This document shows positions 15,545 through 24,210 of a stretch of DNA of 64,000 nucleotides, piece by piece (positions within the stretch are counted from its first letter, which is position 1; the number at the start of each line of letters is the position of its first letter). The position numbers and the translations under genes were made by a program. Under the pieces are notes generated by a model. It worked only from the letters and a program-made list of their open reading frames with translations, searched no databases and was not told the DNA's origin. The stretch is from Halosimplex rubrum (GTDB lineage: Archaea; Halobacteriota; Halobacteria; Halobacteriales; Haloarculaceae), in contig NZ_CP058910.1 in NCBI RefSeq assembly GCF_013415885.1, positions 3,162,001-3,226,000 of the forward strand, in the 5' to 3' direction.

Positions 15545-16003
15545 CTGAATCAGAAATCCCGAGGCAAGAAGGATCCACCCCCAAAATCGGTAACGTTCCT
15601 CCATATATTCTTGGACTGAGTCACCAATATGACCCAGACCGACAGGAAGTAGCTCTTCGCCCTCTTTGCCTTCAACTATAAGAAGGGTATGTGTCGATAA
15701 ATCCATACCCTCATCATCCCAATACACCCTTTCAACTTCATTGAAGTAAATGTCACTTAGATTAGATTGTTTTTCTTGTAATATCGGCCAAAGGGTTCCC
15801 AGTTTCTTTTTTAATACCTCCTCATCCTCAGTCTGCCCACCCTTTTCGTAGAAGGACAACATTGCCCGATGATACCTGCGCGCAAACGGTGTTATACTTC
15901 TTATCCGGTATTGAAACGTTTGATTAAAATCAGGAACTACAACTGCCAGTGCGCCGATAGCGTCAATAAATAGCCCTACCGCAACAACTGGCTCACCAGA
16001 CAT
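15524..16003 (-). CDS. Hypothetical membrane protein, low GC
   Basis: A 159-residue protein with one hydrophobic helix at the N-terminus (VVAVGLFIDAIGALAVVVP) and another at the C-terminus (FWGWILLASGFLIQLIGTLL). Between them is a long soluble helical region (RRYHRAMLSFYEKGG, EEVLKKKLGTLWPILQEKQ). Base use is much more AT-rich than the rest of the window, a sign of transfer. No family recognised. It lies between the decayed gene and the toxin-antitoxin pair, divergent from the latter. Confidence 0.6.
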   Translation of the reverse strand: MSGEPVVAVGLFIDAIGALAVVVPDFNQTFQYRIRSITPFARRYHRAMLSFYEKGGQTEDEEVLKKKLGTLWPILQEKQSNLSDIYFNEVERVYWDDEGMDLSTHTLLIVEGKEGEELLPVGLGHIGDSVQEYMEERYRFWGWILLASGFLIQLIGTLL

Positions 16004-16091
16004 AGTGAGTGGAAAAACAGTTCAATAATGTTGTAGCTTCTGGTCAGTCTTGCAGACTCACTGATCAGATTTCGGGGTGCGAAGACTTTTG

Positions 16092-16111
16092 TGTGATACA
16101 GGTGTATCACA
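16092..16111. promoter_or_regulatory. Palindromic operator before the antitoxin gene
   Basis: TGTGATACAGGTGTATCACA is a perfect palindrome: nine-base arms with a GG centre. It sits four bases before the antitoxin ATG. RHH antitoxins bind such sites to repress their own operon, so this is the likely autoregulatory operator. Confidence 0.75.
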
Positions 16112-16115
16112 ACCA

Positions 16116-16391
16116 ATGAGTACTGATACCGACGCCGGAGACGACCGGATGGAGAAGATCAACGTTCGGGTTCCGGAATCGCTACTGACGCGGATCGACG
16201 AAGAGTGGGAGCGGCGTGGGTACTCCAGCAAGTCCGAAGCTATCAGGGACGCGCTCCGGGACTGGGTGAATCCACCGGCGACGCTCTCCGAAGACACGCT
16301 CGAAGACTTGGAAGAAAGCAGCGAACAGGCAGAAGAAGGCGAGACAGTGACCGCCGAAGAGGCACGCGAGCGGCTGGGTCTGGATGACTGA
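16116..16391 (+). CDS. Ribbon-helix-helix antitoxin
   Basis: A 91-residue RHH/CopG-type protein. KINVRVPESLLTRIDEEWERRGYSSKSEAIRDALRDWV is the DNA-binding ribbon-helix-helix (about 13-50), and the acidic C-terminus (LEESSEQAEEGETVTAEEA) should wrap the toxin. It precedes and overlaps the toxin gene by eight bases, the usual antitoxin-first order. A perfect palindrome just upstream is a likely binding site. I chose the ATG at 16116, which follows the operator, over an upstream ATG that would read through it. Confidence 0.85.
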   Translation: MSTDTDAGDDRMEKINVRVPESLLTRIDEEWERRGYSSKSEAIRDALRDWVNPPATLSEDTLEDLEESSEQAEEGETVTAEEARERLGLDD

Positions 16392-16647
16392 AGTCGAGTA
16401 CACTGAGAAAGCTATCGATCACCTGGAAAATCTCGATTCGCAGGTCGCCGACCGCGTCATGAACAAGGTAGACGAGGCAACGGACTGGACAGAGCATCGT
16501 CTCGAACCGCTCTCGGGCTATCCGTACTACAAACTCCGGGCCGGAGATTATCGCGCCGTCATCACGTGGGACCGCAGTGACGACCTCCTCCGCGTCGAGG
16601 CCGTCGGCCACCGCCGGAACATTTACGACCGTCATCTCCCACCGTGA
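16384..16647 (+). CDS. RelE/ParE-family toxin
   Basis: An 87-residue toxin of the RelE/ParE superfamily: VEYTEKAIDHLENLDSQVADRV at the N-terminus, then PLSGYPYYKLRAGDYRAVITWD, and the ending VEAVGHRRNIYDRHL. These are the standard strand and C-terminal Arg/His/Tyr motifs. RelE members cut mRNA on the ribosome and ParE members block gyrase; the sequence does not decide between them, though GHRRNIYD fits RelE-like enzymes. It overlaps the antitoxin gene by eight bases. Confidence 0.85.
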   Translation: MTEVEYTEKAIDHLENLDSQVADRVMNKVDEATDWTEHRLEPLSGYPYYKLRAGDYRAVITWDRSDDLLRVEAVGHRRNIYDRHLPP

Positions 16648-16761
16648 CGGCGATGCTGATCGAACTGGGGACGGCGAGCAACGGAAGAACCGGTCTTTTA
16701 GACACCTGAATTCGACCGTCTCACGGCCGAAAGAACGGTCCGTTCGATCGTTGAGCGAAAG

Positions 16762-16775
16762 CCCGCCACGCCCGT
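16762..16775 (+). repeat. Third, partial copy of tRNA-Arg 3' end
   Basis: CCCGCCACGCCCGT, the last part of the tRNA acceptor and T stem. It is followed 38 bases later by the second copy of the 21-base motif. Confidence 0.65.
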
Positions 16776-16813
16776 TCTGCGAGGAGCGGACGCGACGAGC
16801 GAACGGGCCCTGA

Positions 16814-16834
16814 GATTCGAACCCTGGAAGTCGC
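16814..16834. repeat. 21-base repeat, copy 2
   Basis: Identical to 14479-14499. It closes the island on its right side. Confidence 0.8.
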
Positions 16835-16945
16835 GCGCAGCGAAGCGAACGAGCAGAGGAAGCGAGTGGGGACGCTCCCGACCGAAGTACTCGGAACGTG
16901 TCGCCGGCACAAGGTTTACCCCGAGCGGCCGACGACCGGTAATAG

Positions 16946-17392
16946 ATGGATCACGAGCGCACACCCTCGGACGAAACGCGCGACTTCGGCGGCCTGCTCG
17001 TCGCGTTCGTGCTCGTGGGCGTTCCGATCGGGAGTACTGCGGCAGCCGTCGCCGGCCCTGCGGGCTCTCCGTTCGGGCTGTCGATGACCGAGACGATTCT
17101 GGTGGCCGCTGCCGTCCTGATAGCGCTCGCTGAAGCCACGGGACATCGGCCCGACGCGCTCCAGTCGGTCGCGTTTTTCGTCGCCTTCGCGGTCATCCAG
17201 TTCCCGGCGCTGCTGGTCGTCGAACTCCTCTTCGGGGGCGTGCTGCCGTCGTCGCTCGACCACCTGTGCGCACTGGTCGGTGCGTACGTGCTCGCCATCC
17301 GCTTGGGTCCCATCGAAACGGCGCGCCGGTTCCGGGCGGGGCTGGAACGGCTGACGTGGATCCCCGACCGAGAATACCCGGAACGCCGCTGA
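16946..17392 (+). CDS. Hypothetical membrane protein
   Basis: A 148-residue protein with a charged N-terminus and four hydrophobic segments (about 17-37, 47-65, 75-95 and 105-122: LVAFVLVGVPIGSTAAAVAG, ETILVAAAVLIALAEA, QSVAFFVAFAVIQFPALLVV, LCALVGAYVLAIRLG). The C-terminus is basic and cytoplasmic-like. It ends six bases before the convergent P450 stop. No family recognised beyond a multi-pass membrane protein. Confidence 0.65.
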   Translation: MDHERTPSDETRDFGGLLVAFVLVGVPIGSTAAAVAGPAGSPFGLSMTETILVAAAVLIALAEATGHRPDALQSVAFFVAFAVIQFPALLVVELLFGGVLPSSLDHLCALVGAYVLAIRLGPIETARRFRAGLERLTWIPDREYPERR

Positions 17393-17398
17393 GGCGAC

Positions 17399-18757
17399 TC
17401 ACGCCCGCTCGTGGACGCGCATCTGCACGGGATTTCGCGGCCGGGCGGTGATGGTCGCGACCAGATCGAGTTCGGGCGAGGAGACGAGTTCGAGGTGATA
17501 GCGCTGGAGCAGCGTCGCCAGCACCACTTTCGCCTCCAGCATGGCGAATCGGTCGCCGACGCAGCGGCGCGGCCCGGCCGAGAACGGGAAGTAGGCGAGC
17601 CGGGGCAGTTCCTCGCGCATCTCGTCGGTCCACCGATCCGGGCGGAAGGCCATCGGGTCGTCATAGAATCGAGGGTCGCGGTGGACCGACCACTGGTTGA
17701 TCGAGACGGTGGCGCCCTCGGGGATGGTGTATCCCGCGATCTCGTCGCGGGCGGTCGCCTCGCGGACGATACCGGGGACCGGCGGGTACAGGCGCATCGA
17801 CTCCTCGACGACCGTGTCCAGGTAGGGCAACTCCCGGACCTGCTCGACCGTCGGCGGGTCGCCGCCCAGGGTCTCGTCGAGTTCGTCGAGGAGGCGTCGC
17901 TCCACTTCGGGGTGCTGGGCGAGCAGGAAGAAGGTGTACGTCAGCGCGAGCGCGGTGGTCTCGTGGCCCGCCAGGAGCAGCGTCATCACCTCGTCGCGGA
18001 TCTGGTCGCGGGACATCCCGCGACCCGTCTCGTCCTCGACGGCGAGCATCCGCGAGACCACGTCGTCGCCGGGGTCGCGCGCCCGCTCGTCGACGATGCG
18101 GTAGACCACGTCCTCCAGGTCGTCGACGGCCCGTCGGAGACGGATCTTCCCGGGCGTCGGCACGTCGACGGGGAGCACGTCCGCCGAGACCCCCTCCTGG
18201 TAGTTCATCACGACCTCCAGCGAGTCGGCGACGGTGTCCACGTCGCGGCCCACGTCGACGCCGAACAGCGCGTCGGCGACGATCGCCAGCGTGAGTTCCA
18301 TCATATCGTCGTTCACGTCGCGGACGCTCCCGTCGCGCCACCGGACGGCCGTCTCCTCCGTGCGCTCGACCATCGTCTCGGCGTACTCGGCGATGCGGTC
18401 GGGCTCGAACGCGGGGCCGATGAGACGGCGCTGGCGGCGCCAGAACTCCCCCTCGCTGTTGAGCAGGCCGTTCCCGAGGACGGGCCCGAGCGACTCCTGG
18501 AACAGCTCGCCCTTGACGTAGTTCTGGTTGTTCTGCACGAGGACGTGTTCGATACCCTCGGGGCTGTTCACCTGGTAGAACGGCGTGCCGAGCACCTCGT
18601 AGTGGGCCAGATCGCCGTACTCGCGGGCGAGTCGCTCGACGAACCCGTACGGGTCCCTGGTGTACTCGACGAGGCTCCCGACGACGGGTTTGCCGCTCGG
18701 TCCTGGCGGGCGAACTACCTCGGTCTCGGTTCCGCTCTCGCTCGTGGATTCGGCCAT
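17399..18757 (-). CDS. Cytochrome P450
   Basis: A 452-residue haem monooxygenase. The I-helix oxygen-binding motif is AGHETTAL, the ExxR motif is in VEESMRLYPP, and the haem-binding loop is FSAGPRRCVGDRF with the ligand Cys near residue 399. It lacks an N-terminal membrane anchor, so it is soluble. It resembles the haloarchaeal CYP174-type proteins in length and motif spelling. Substrate is unknown; no ferredoxin or reductase gene lies beside it. Complete and apparently functional. Confidence 0.92.
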   Translation of the reverse strand: MAESTSESGTETEVVRPPGPSGKPVVGSLVEYTRDPYGFVERLAREYGDLAHYEVLGTPFYQVNSPEGIEHVLVQNNQNYVKGELFQESLGPVLGNGLLNSEGEFWRRQRRLIGPAFEPDRIAEYAETMVERTEETAVRWRDGSVRDVNDDMMELTLAIVADALFGVDVGRDVDTVADSLEVVMNYQEGVSADVLPVDVPTPGKIRLRRAVDDLEDVVYRIVDERARDPGDDVVSRMLAVEDETGRGMSRDQIRDEVMTLLLAGHETTALALTYTFFLLAQHPEVERRLLDELDETLGGDPPTVEQVRELPYLDTVVEESMRLYPPVPGIVREATARDEIAGYTIPEGATVSINQWSVHRDPRFYDDPMAFRPDRWTDEMREELPRLAYFPFSAGPRRCVGDRFAMLEAKVVLATLLQRYHLELVSSPELDLVATITARPRNPVQMRVHERA

Positions 18758-18988
18758 GGTCGTGTTACGAGCGCGACAGCAAAACCGCTTACCCGCTCGC
18801 GGCGCCGACGGTCGGCCCGGAGCGCGGATTCGACAGACCGGGCGACCGTCCGCGGAGCCGTCCGTCGAGGTCGGGAAACCGAACGGTCGACTACTCGCGG
18901 TGAGGTAGGGAAAGCGGTCGCGACGAGAAGAGCGGACGGACTCCTGAAAGCGACGAACTCCGGCGGTCGGGCGAGCGGTCTCGACCGA

Positions 18989-19267
18989 TTACAGCTTCTT
19001 CTCGGCGTCCTCGGCGAGTTCCTTCATGCGCTTGCCGACGCGGCCGGCGTCGGAGAACTCGTCTTCGCTCATGGCGGTGGCGAGGGCGTTGCCGAGGACG
19101 AACACGGCGTGTTTGTGCTCGCTCTTGGACTTGTGGACGTCTTCCGGGGTCACGTCGAGTTCCTCGTAGGCGTCGAACAGCGTGGCGTCGACGTCTTCCA
19201 GGCCGGCGAAGTAGTCTTTGATCGTGAGCATCTGCGCGTGGAGTTCGAGGAGTTCGTCCTTGTGCAT
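18989..19267 (-). CDS. UPF0058 family protein
   Basis: A 92-residue helical protein (MHKDELLELHAQMLTIKDYF...). It matches the archaeal UPF0058 family in its start, in EHKHAVFVLGNALATAMSEDEFSDAGRV in the middle, and in length. The family's function is not known to me. A TATA-like box lies 23-32 bases before the ATG, so it is a single leaderless gene. Confidence 0.85.
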   Translation of the reverse strand: MHKDELLELHAQMLTIKDYFAGLEDVDATLFDAYEELDVTPEDVHKSKSEHKHAVFVLGNALATAMSEDEFSDAGRVGKRMKELAEDAEKKL

Positions 19268-19289
19268 GGGCGTCCCTATGGGAACCGCC

Positions 19290-19299
19290 GATTTAACAA
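19290..19299 (-). promoter_or_regulatory. TATA box of the UPF0058 gene
   Basis: On the minus strand TTGTTAAATC lies about 23-32 bases before the ATG at 19267. Confidence 0.55.
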
Positions 19300-19333
19300 T
19301 TGTCCGTCAGAGGGTCACACGCGAATCGCGGGG

Positions 19334-19552
19334 TCAGAAAACGTACTCGTCCTCGTGGCCCATCATCCCGTCGTCCTCGTAGCCGCCGGCCTCGTCGTCG
19401 TCGTCCATCGGACCGCTCGTCTTGTACGCTTTCAGCCCCGTCGAGAGCAGGTCCTCGATGGCTTCCTCTCGATTGAGGAACTCACCCTGCTCGACGAGCT
19501 GGGTGATACGCATCTCGAGGTGTTCGGGGATCGTGAGATCTACCTTGGGCAT
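19334..19552 (-). CDS. DUF7120-type ribbon-helix-helix protein
   Basis: A 72-residue small DNA-binding protein. PKVDLTIPEHLEMRITQLVEQGEFLNREEAIEDLLSTGLKAY is a ribbon-helix-helix (residues 2-43), and the tail is acidic and Gly/Met-rich (DDDDEAGGYEDDGMMGHEDEY). This matches a conserved haloarchaeal CopG-like family. It is probably a transcription regulator with unknown targets. A TATA box is well placed for a leaderless start at 19552. Confidence 0.85.
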   Translation of the reverse strand: MPKVDLTIPEHLEMRITQLVEQGEFLNREEAIEDLLSTGLKAYKTSGPMDDDDEAGGYEDDGMMGHEDEYVF

Positions 19553-19580
19553 CGGATCGGTCGTTAGTTCGGGAAGGGGG

Positions 19581-19588
19581 TATTTAAC
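19581..19588 (-). promoter_or_regulatory. TATA box of the DUF7120 gene
   Basis: AGTTAAATA on the minus strand, about 29-36 bases before the ATG at 19552. Confidence 0.6.
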
Positions 19589-19781
19589 TTTGGCGGGGGT
19601 GGAAACCGAATCGATCACCGCACAGCGGTCGAATCGGTCGCTCCGTTCCCCCGGCGCGGGCCGACACCTCGTCGGGCCGAGCGATCGCCGTCTCGCCGGG
19701 TCGACGCGCTTCCGTCTGTGGTTCCGGCGGCGCGGTCCGAAGTAGTTAGGCTGAAAGGCGTACGGTCCTAAGCGCCTGGAG

Positions 19782-21128
19782 ATGGAACCTCTCCGTGGTG
19801 ACGAGTCGTCGGTCGAACCCGACGAGACGACCATCGCGACGCGCGGACGCGAGGTCGACGGCGTCGCGGTCGGGACCGTGCTGGGCGAACTCCCGCGACC
19901 GACGGTCGCCTGGTCGGCCGAGGGCCGGCGAGTCGCCGCCGGCGGGTCGGTGGCGACGATCGCCACCGACGGCCCGGACCGCTTCGACCACGTCCGGCGG
20001 GCCGGCGAAGCGCTGTTCGCCGGCCGCGCCGTCGAATCCGACCTCCCGCGGGCCGCCCGGCCGCGGCTGTTCGGCGGCTTCGCGTTCCACGCGGGCGACA
20101 AGGACGAGGGTCGGTCGCCGTGGGACGGCTTCCCCGACGCGCAGTTCGTGCTCCCGGCCGTCCAGGTCGTCCGGACCGACGACGGCTCGACCTGGGTCGT
20201 CGCGACGGCGACCGGCCCGGCGGCGGCGACCGAAGCCGAAGCCCGGCTCGACGAGTGGGTCGACCGAGTCGAGACGCTCGACGACACGCTCCCGGAAGAC
20301 GGTCCGGGGATCGAACGCCGCACGTTCACACCCGACGACGCCGGCTGGCGCCGCCAGGTCGAGGCCGCCGTCGAGCGCATCCGCAGCGGGACGCTCCGGA
20401 AGGTCGTGCTCGCGGGGGCGCTGACGGTCGACCTGCGCGACGAGCTGTCCGTCCCGTCGGTGTACGAGCGCCTCTCGGAGACGTACCCCGACTGCTTCCG
20501 CTTCCTCGTCGCCCCCGAAGACGGGGGACAGTTCTTCGGCGCGACGCCCGAGCGACTGGTCAGCAGGGACGGTCGGACCGTCAGGACGGAGGCGCTGGCC
20601 GGCTCGACCGGCCGGGGCGACACCCCCGAAGAGGACGAGTGGCTCGCCAGCGAACTCCAGGGCAGCGAGAAGGACCGCCACGAGCACGACCTGGTCGTCG
20701 AGGCGATCAAGACGCAGCTCGACCCCTACGCCACCTCGATATCGACGGGCGACCGGACGGTGCGACGGCTCGCGACGGTCCAGCACCTCCAGACGCCGGT
20801 GACGGCCGAACTCGCGGAGGACGACCACGTCCTCTCGCTGGTCGAGGCGCTGCACCCGACGCCGGCCGTCGGCGGGCTCCCGCCGGACGAGGCCCTGGAG
20901 ACGATCAAGGAAACGGAGGCGTTCGACCGCGGCTGGTACGCCTCGCCGGTGGGCTGGTTCGACGCCGAGGGCGACGGTACGTTCGCCGTCGCCATCCGCT
21001 CGGCGGTCGCGACCGAGCGGCGGGCGACGCTGTTCGCCGGCAACGGTATCGTCGGCGACAGCGACCCCGACCGCGAGTGGGACGAGGTCCAGCTGAAGTA
21101 CCGCCCCGTGCTGGACGCGCTCGAATGA
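19782..21128 (+). CDS. menF: Isochorismate synthase
   Basis: A 448-residue chorismate-utilising enzyme that makes isochorismate, the first step of menaquinone synthesis. The conserved C-terminal domain includes LRKVVLAGALTVDL, GQFFGATPERLVS, EALAGSTGRGDTPEED, DRHEHDLVVEAIK, HPTPAVGGLPPDEAL and the end motif NGIVGDSDPDREWDEVQLKYRP. The spelling of this end and the location directly before menD support menF rather than an anthranilate or salicylate synthase. Start ATG at 19782. The gap to menD is 46 bases, so the two form an operon. Confidence 0.92.
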   Translation: MEPLRGDESSVEPDETTIATRGREVDGVAVGTVLGELPRPTVAWSAEGRRVAAGGSVATIATDGPDRFDHVRRAGEALFAGRAVESDLPRAARPRLFGGFAFHAGDKDEGRSPWDGFPDAQFVLPAVQVVRTDDGSTWVVATATGPAAATEAEARLDEWVDRVETLDDTLPEDGPGIERRTFTPDDAGWRRQVEAAVERIRSGTLRKVVLAGALTVDLRDELSVPSVYERLSETYPDCFRFLVAPEDGGQFFGATPERLVSRDGRTVRTEALAGSTGRGDTPEEDEWLASELQGSEKDRHEHDLVVEAIKTQLDPYATSISTGDRTVRRLATVQHLQTPVTAELAEDDHVLSLVEALHPTPAVGGLPPDEALETIKETEAFDRGWYASPVGWFDAEGDGTFAVAIRSAVATERRATLFAGNGIVGDSDPDREWDEVQLKYRPVLDALE

Positions 21129-21174
21129 CCGGGGCCGTGATCGGGGGACCGGGCGGCACCGAGGTGACCCGCCA

Positions 21175-22965
21175 ATGACCGCGCCGAACCGCGCGACGCT
21201 GTGGGGGCGGACGCTCGTCGACGAACTCGCCAAGAGCGGCGTCACCGGCGCGGTCGTCTCCCCGGGGAGCCGCTCGACGCCGCTGACGGTCGCGCTCGCC
21301 GAACACGACGGCGTCGAGACGTTCTCCGTGCTCGACGAGCGCTCGGCCGCGTTCTTCGCGCTCGGCCGCGGCCGCCGGACCGGCGAACCGACCGCGGTCG
21401 TCTGCACCTCCGGGACCGCCGCGGCCAACTACCACCCGGCCGTGATCGAGGCCAGCCAGTCTCGCGTGCCGCTGCTGGTGCTCACGGCCGACCGACCCGC
21501 CGAACTCACGGACAGCGGCGCGAACCAGACCGTCGACCAGGAGAAGCTCTACGGCGACGCCGTCCGGTGGTACAAGACCCTGCCCGAGCCCGCGCCCGAG
21601 GCCCGTCGGCTCCGGTCGCTCAGAGTGGCCGTCGACCGCGCCGTCGCGAAGACGACCGGGTCGGATCCCGGGCCGGTCCACCTGAATTTCCCGGTCGCGA
21701 AGCCGCTCGAACCCACGGACAAACCCGGCGACGTGCCCGACTCGCTGGTCGACGAGGCGCCGCTGGCCGTCGAAGGCCGGGACGGCCCGTTCGTCCGGAC
21801 GACGACGGGGCGGGGCGAACCCGACGACGCCGCGATGGCCGACGTCGCGGCCGCCCTCGAATCGGCCGACCGCGGCCTGGTCGTCGTGGGGCCGCTGAAT
21901 CCGGGCGTCTGCGACCCTGCGGCGGTCGGCGAGTTGCTCGACGCGACCGGCTTCCCGCTGCTGGCCGACCCGCTCTCGGGGCTGCGATACGGGCCGCTCG
22001 CCGCCGACCGCCCGGTCTTCGGCGGCTACGACTCCTATCTCGACGCTCCCGGCTGGCCCGACCCCGAGGTCGTCGTCCGGATCGGCGCCTCGCCCACGTC
22101 GAAAGTCCTCCGACGGTATCTCCGGGAGGCCGACGCGCGACAGGTCGTCGTCGACCCGGCGGGCGACTGGCCCGAGGCCGAGTTCACCGCGACCGACTGC
22201 GTCGAGGCCGACCCCGGCACTGTGGCCGCGGCGCTCGCGGAACGGATCGACGACCGGCCCCCGGCCGCTGGCGACGGGTCGAACACCCCCGACGCGAGGT
22301 GGCGCCGCCGGTTCGAACGCGCAGAGGCGACTCACTGGGACCTCGTCGACGAGGCGGCCGACGAGACCCTCTTCGAGGGCGCGATCCTCTCGGAAGTCAT
22401 CGCGGGCGCGCCCGACCCGGCGACCGTGTTCGTCTCGAACAGCATGCCCGTCCGGGACTGCGACCGCTTCGGCCGCCCCCGAACGGCGGACCTCACCGTC
22501 CTGGGCAACCGCGGCGCCAGCGGCATCGACGGTATCACCAGCACCGCGCTGGGCGCAGGGAGCGCGACCGACGACCCGCTCGTGGTCGTCACCGGCGACC
22601 TGGCGTACTACCACGACACGAACGGCCTGCTCTCGGTCGCCCGTTGCGGCGTCGACGCGACGATCGTTCTGATCAACAACGACGGCGGCGGCATCTTCCA
22701 CGTCCTGCCCATCGAGGCGTTCGACCCGCCGTTCACCGAGCAGTTCGTCACGCCCCACGGCCTCGACTTCGAACACTCGGCCGACCTGTACGACCTGGCG
22801 TTCAGGCGCGCGACCGACCTCGACGACTTCGCGGCGGCCTACCGCGAGTCGCTCGACAGCGATGGCACGCAGGTCATCGAGGTGCGGACCGACGGCGAGG
22901 CGAGCCATCGGCGCCGCGAGCGACTTCACGAGCGCGTCCGCGAGCGAGTGGCCGAAGACCGCTGA
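21175..22965 (+). CDS. menD: SEPHCHC synthase (MenD)
   Basis: A 596-residue thiamine-diphosphate enzyme that joins isochorismate and 2-oxoglutarate in menaquinone synthesis. The N-terminal half has VSPGSRSTPLTVALAEH and LDERSAAFFALGRG (the catalytic Glu). The ThDP-binding half has NRGASGIDGITSTALGAG, VVTGDLAYYHDTNGLL and NNDGGGIFHVLP. Length is normal for MenD. It follows menF on the same strand. Confidence 0.94.
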   Translation: MTAPNRATLWGRTLVDELAKSGVTGAVVSPGSRSTPLTVALAEHDGVETFSVLDERSAAFFALGRGRRTGEPTAVVCTSGTAAANYHPAVIEASQSRVPLLVLTADRPAELTDSGANQTVDQEKLYGDAVRWYKTLPEPAPEARRLRSLRVAVDRAVAKTTGSDPGPVHLNFPVAKPLEPTDKPGDVPDSLVDEAPLAVEGRDGPFVRTTTGRGEPDDAAMADVAAALESADRGLVVVGPLNPGVCDPAAVGELLDATGFPLLADPLSGLRYGPLAADRPVFGGYDSYLDAPGWPDPEVVVRIGASPTSKVLRRYLREADARQVVVDPAGDWPEAEFTATDCVEADPGTVAAALAERIDDRPPAAGDGSNTPDARWRRRFERAEATHWDLVDEAADETLFEGAILSEVIAGAPDPATVFVSNSMPVRDCDRFGRPRTADLTVLGNRGASGIDGITSTALGAGSATDDPLVVVTGDLAYYHDTNGLLSVARCGVDATIVLINNDGGGIFHVLPIEAFDPPFTEQFVTPHGLDFEHSADLYDLAFRRATDLDDFAAAYRESLDSDGTQVIEVRTDGEASHRRRERLHERVRERVAEDR

Positions 22966-22983
22966 CTCCCGGCGCGACCGCTC

Positions 22984-24066
22984 TCAGGACCGCACCAGCG
23001 AGAACGTCAGCACCGACATGCCGAGCGGGACCCAGGTCGCGATCAGGCCGACGACGCCGGCCAGCGAGAAGACGCCGAGGCCCGGGATCGCCAGCAGGAG
23101 TATCGGCACGACGACGCTCCAGAGGCCGAACACGAGGATCGCGACCTCCGGGATCGAGAGCAAGTAGGCGAAGGTGAGCAGCGTGCAGACCCCGACGACG
23201 ATTCGCGCGACCAGCGGAAACCCCGGGTACAGCGTCGCGCCGACGAAGAAGGGGTAACAGACGAACGTCGACACCAGCAGGACGACCGACTGGTCGACCG
23301 GGAACAGGCGGCTGAGCCGGAGCCGACGGTCCCCCTCGTGACCGTTTCGGACGGCCCAGGCACCGGTCGCGTCCCACGCGTTCCACGACCAGTCGGCGTT
23401 CGGACCGTTCGACGCTCCCGCGGCCGCCTGCCGCTGGGCGGAGGGGGAGCTCTCACTCCCGCCCCCTCCCGCCTCGGCGGCCGCGCCGCCGGACTGCCAG
23501 GACGGCCCGGCCGACCCGCCCGTCGATCGAGTCGTCCCGTCGCCGGCCCCCGCGGCCGCGCCGCGGCCGTCCGCTCGTCTGCCCCCCCGGGCTCGCTCGC
23601 GGCGACGCCGGTCCGTCCCACCGGTCGACCGACTGCCTCCCGGACTCCGTCCGCGCTGCTGGGACCCGCGCCACGTGCTCTCGCCGGGGTCGGACCGTCC
23701 CGTCCCGGCCGCAGTGCCCGAACCGGCGCCGCCCGCACGCGACTCGGTCGTCCCGTCACCGGTCCCGGACCCGGCCTCCGAACTCGGTCCGGCGTCGCCG
23801 CGCCCGGCGGCCGTCCGCGTCGATCCGGCGTCGGGCGTCCCTTCCCCGGTGTAGGCCGCGTGCCCGAGGCGGTCGTACCTGGCGCGCTCCTCGCCGTCGG
23901 TCAGCACGCGCTTGGCCTCGTTGAGTCGCTTCGTGCGCTCCCCGGCGTTCACGTCGTCGCTCACGTCCGGGTGAACCCGCTTTATCGCCTCCCGGTAGGC
24001 GTCCTCGATCTCCTCGGTCGTCGCGTCGTCGTCGACGCCGAGGCGGTCATAGAAGGTCTCTGTCAT
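22984..24066 (-). CDS. J-domain protein with low-complexity linker and membrane domain
   Basis: A 360-residue protein. Residues 1-68 are a DnaJ J domain with the HPD motif (IKRVHPDVSDD), which stimulates DnaK. Residues about 70-230 are a Gly/Ser/Thr/Arg-rich low-complexity linker. The C-terminal 120 residues contain about four hydrophobic helices (VVLLVSTFVCYPFFVGATLY, VVGVCTLLTFAYLLS, AILVFGLWSVVVPILLLA, LAGVVGLIATWVPLG). It therefore anchors a J domain at the membrane. It is transcribed against the men genes and converges with menD. This layout is seen in haloarchaea but the client is unknown. Confidence 0.85.
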   Translation of the reverse strand: MTETFYDRLGVDDDATTEEIEDAYREAIKRVHPDVSDDVNAGERTKRLNEAKRVLTDGEERARYDRLGHAAYTGEGTPDAGSTRTAAGRGDAGPSSEAGSGTGDGTTESRAGGAGSGTAAGTGRSDPGESTWRGSQQRGRSPGGSRSTGGTDRRRRERARGGRRADGRGAAAGAGDGTTRSTGGSAGPSWQSGGAAAEAGGGGSESSPSAQRQAAAGASNGPNADWSWNAWDATGAWAVRNGHEGDRRLRLSRLFPVDQSVVLLVSTFVCYPFFVGATLYPGFPLVARIVVGVCTLLTFAYLLSIPEVAILVFGLWSVVVPILLLAIPGLGVFSLAGVVGLIATWVPLGMSVLTFSLVRS

Positions 24067-24210
24067 GGAGGGCGCCCTGAATCGTCTCGACTTCGCGGGC
24101 CGACGATAAAATCCCTGTGCCCGAACTATCGGGATCGATAGCGTTCGGAGCCCGACGGCTCGCCCTCCGCGACCGGAACGCACTTTTCGACGCCCCGTCA
24201 GACGGCTCAC

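Larger units (their letters stand above)
14450..16835. mobile_element. Small tRNA-bounded genomic island
   Basis: About 2.4 kb directly downstream of tRNA-Arg. It begins with a copy of the tRNA 3' end (14536-14559) and a 21-base motif (14479-14499). It ends with a shorter copy of the tRNA end (16762-16775) and the same 21-base motif (16814-16834), in the same order. Between them GC drops clearly, especially at 15,550-16,050. The content is a hypothetical gene, a decayed gene, a membrane protein and a toxin-antitoxin pair. No integrase is present, so it looks like a remnant or a non-autonomous element. Confidence 0.6.
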
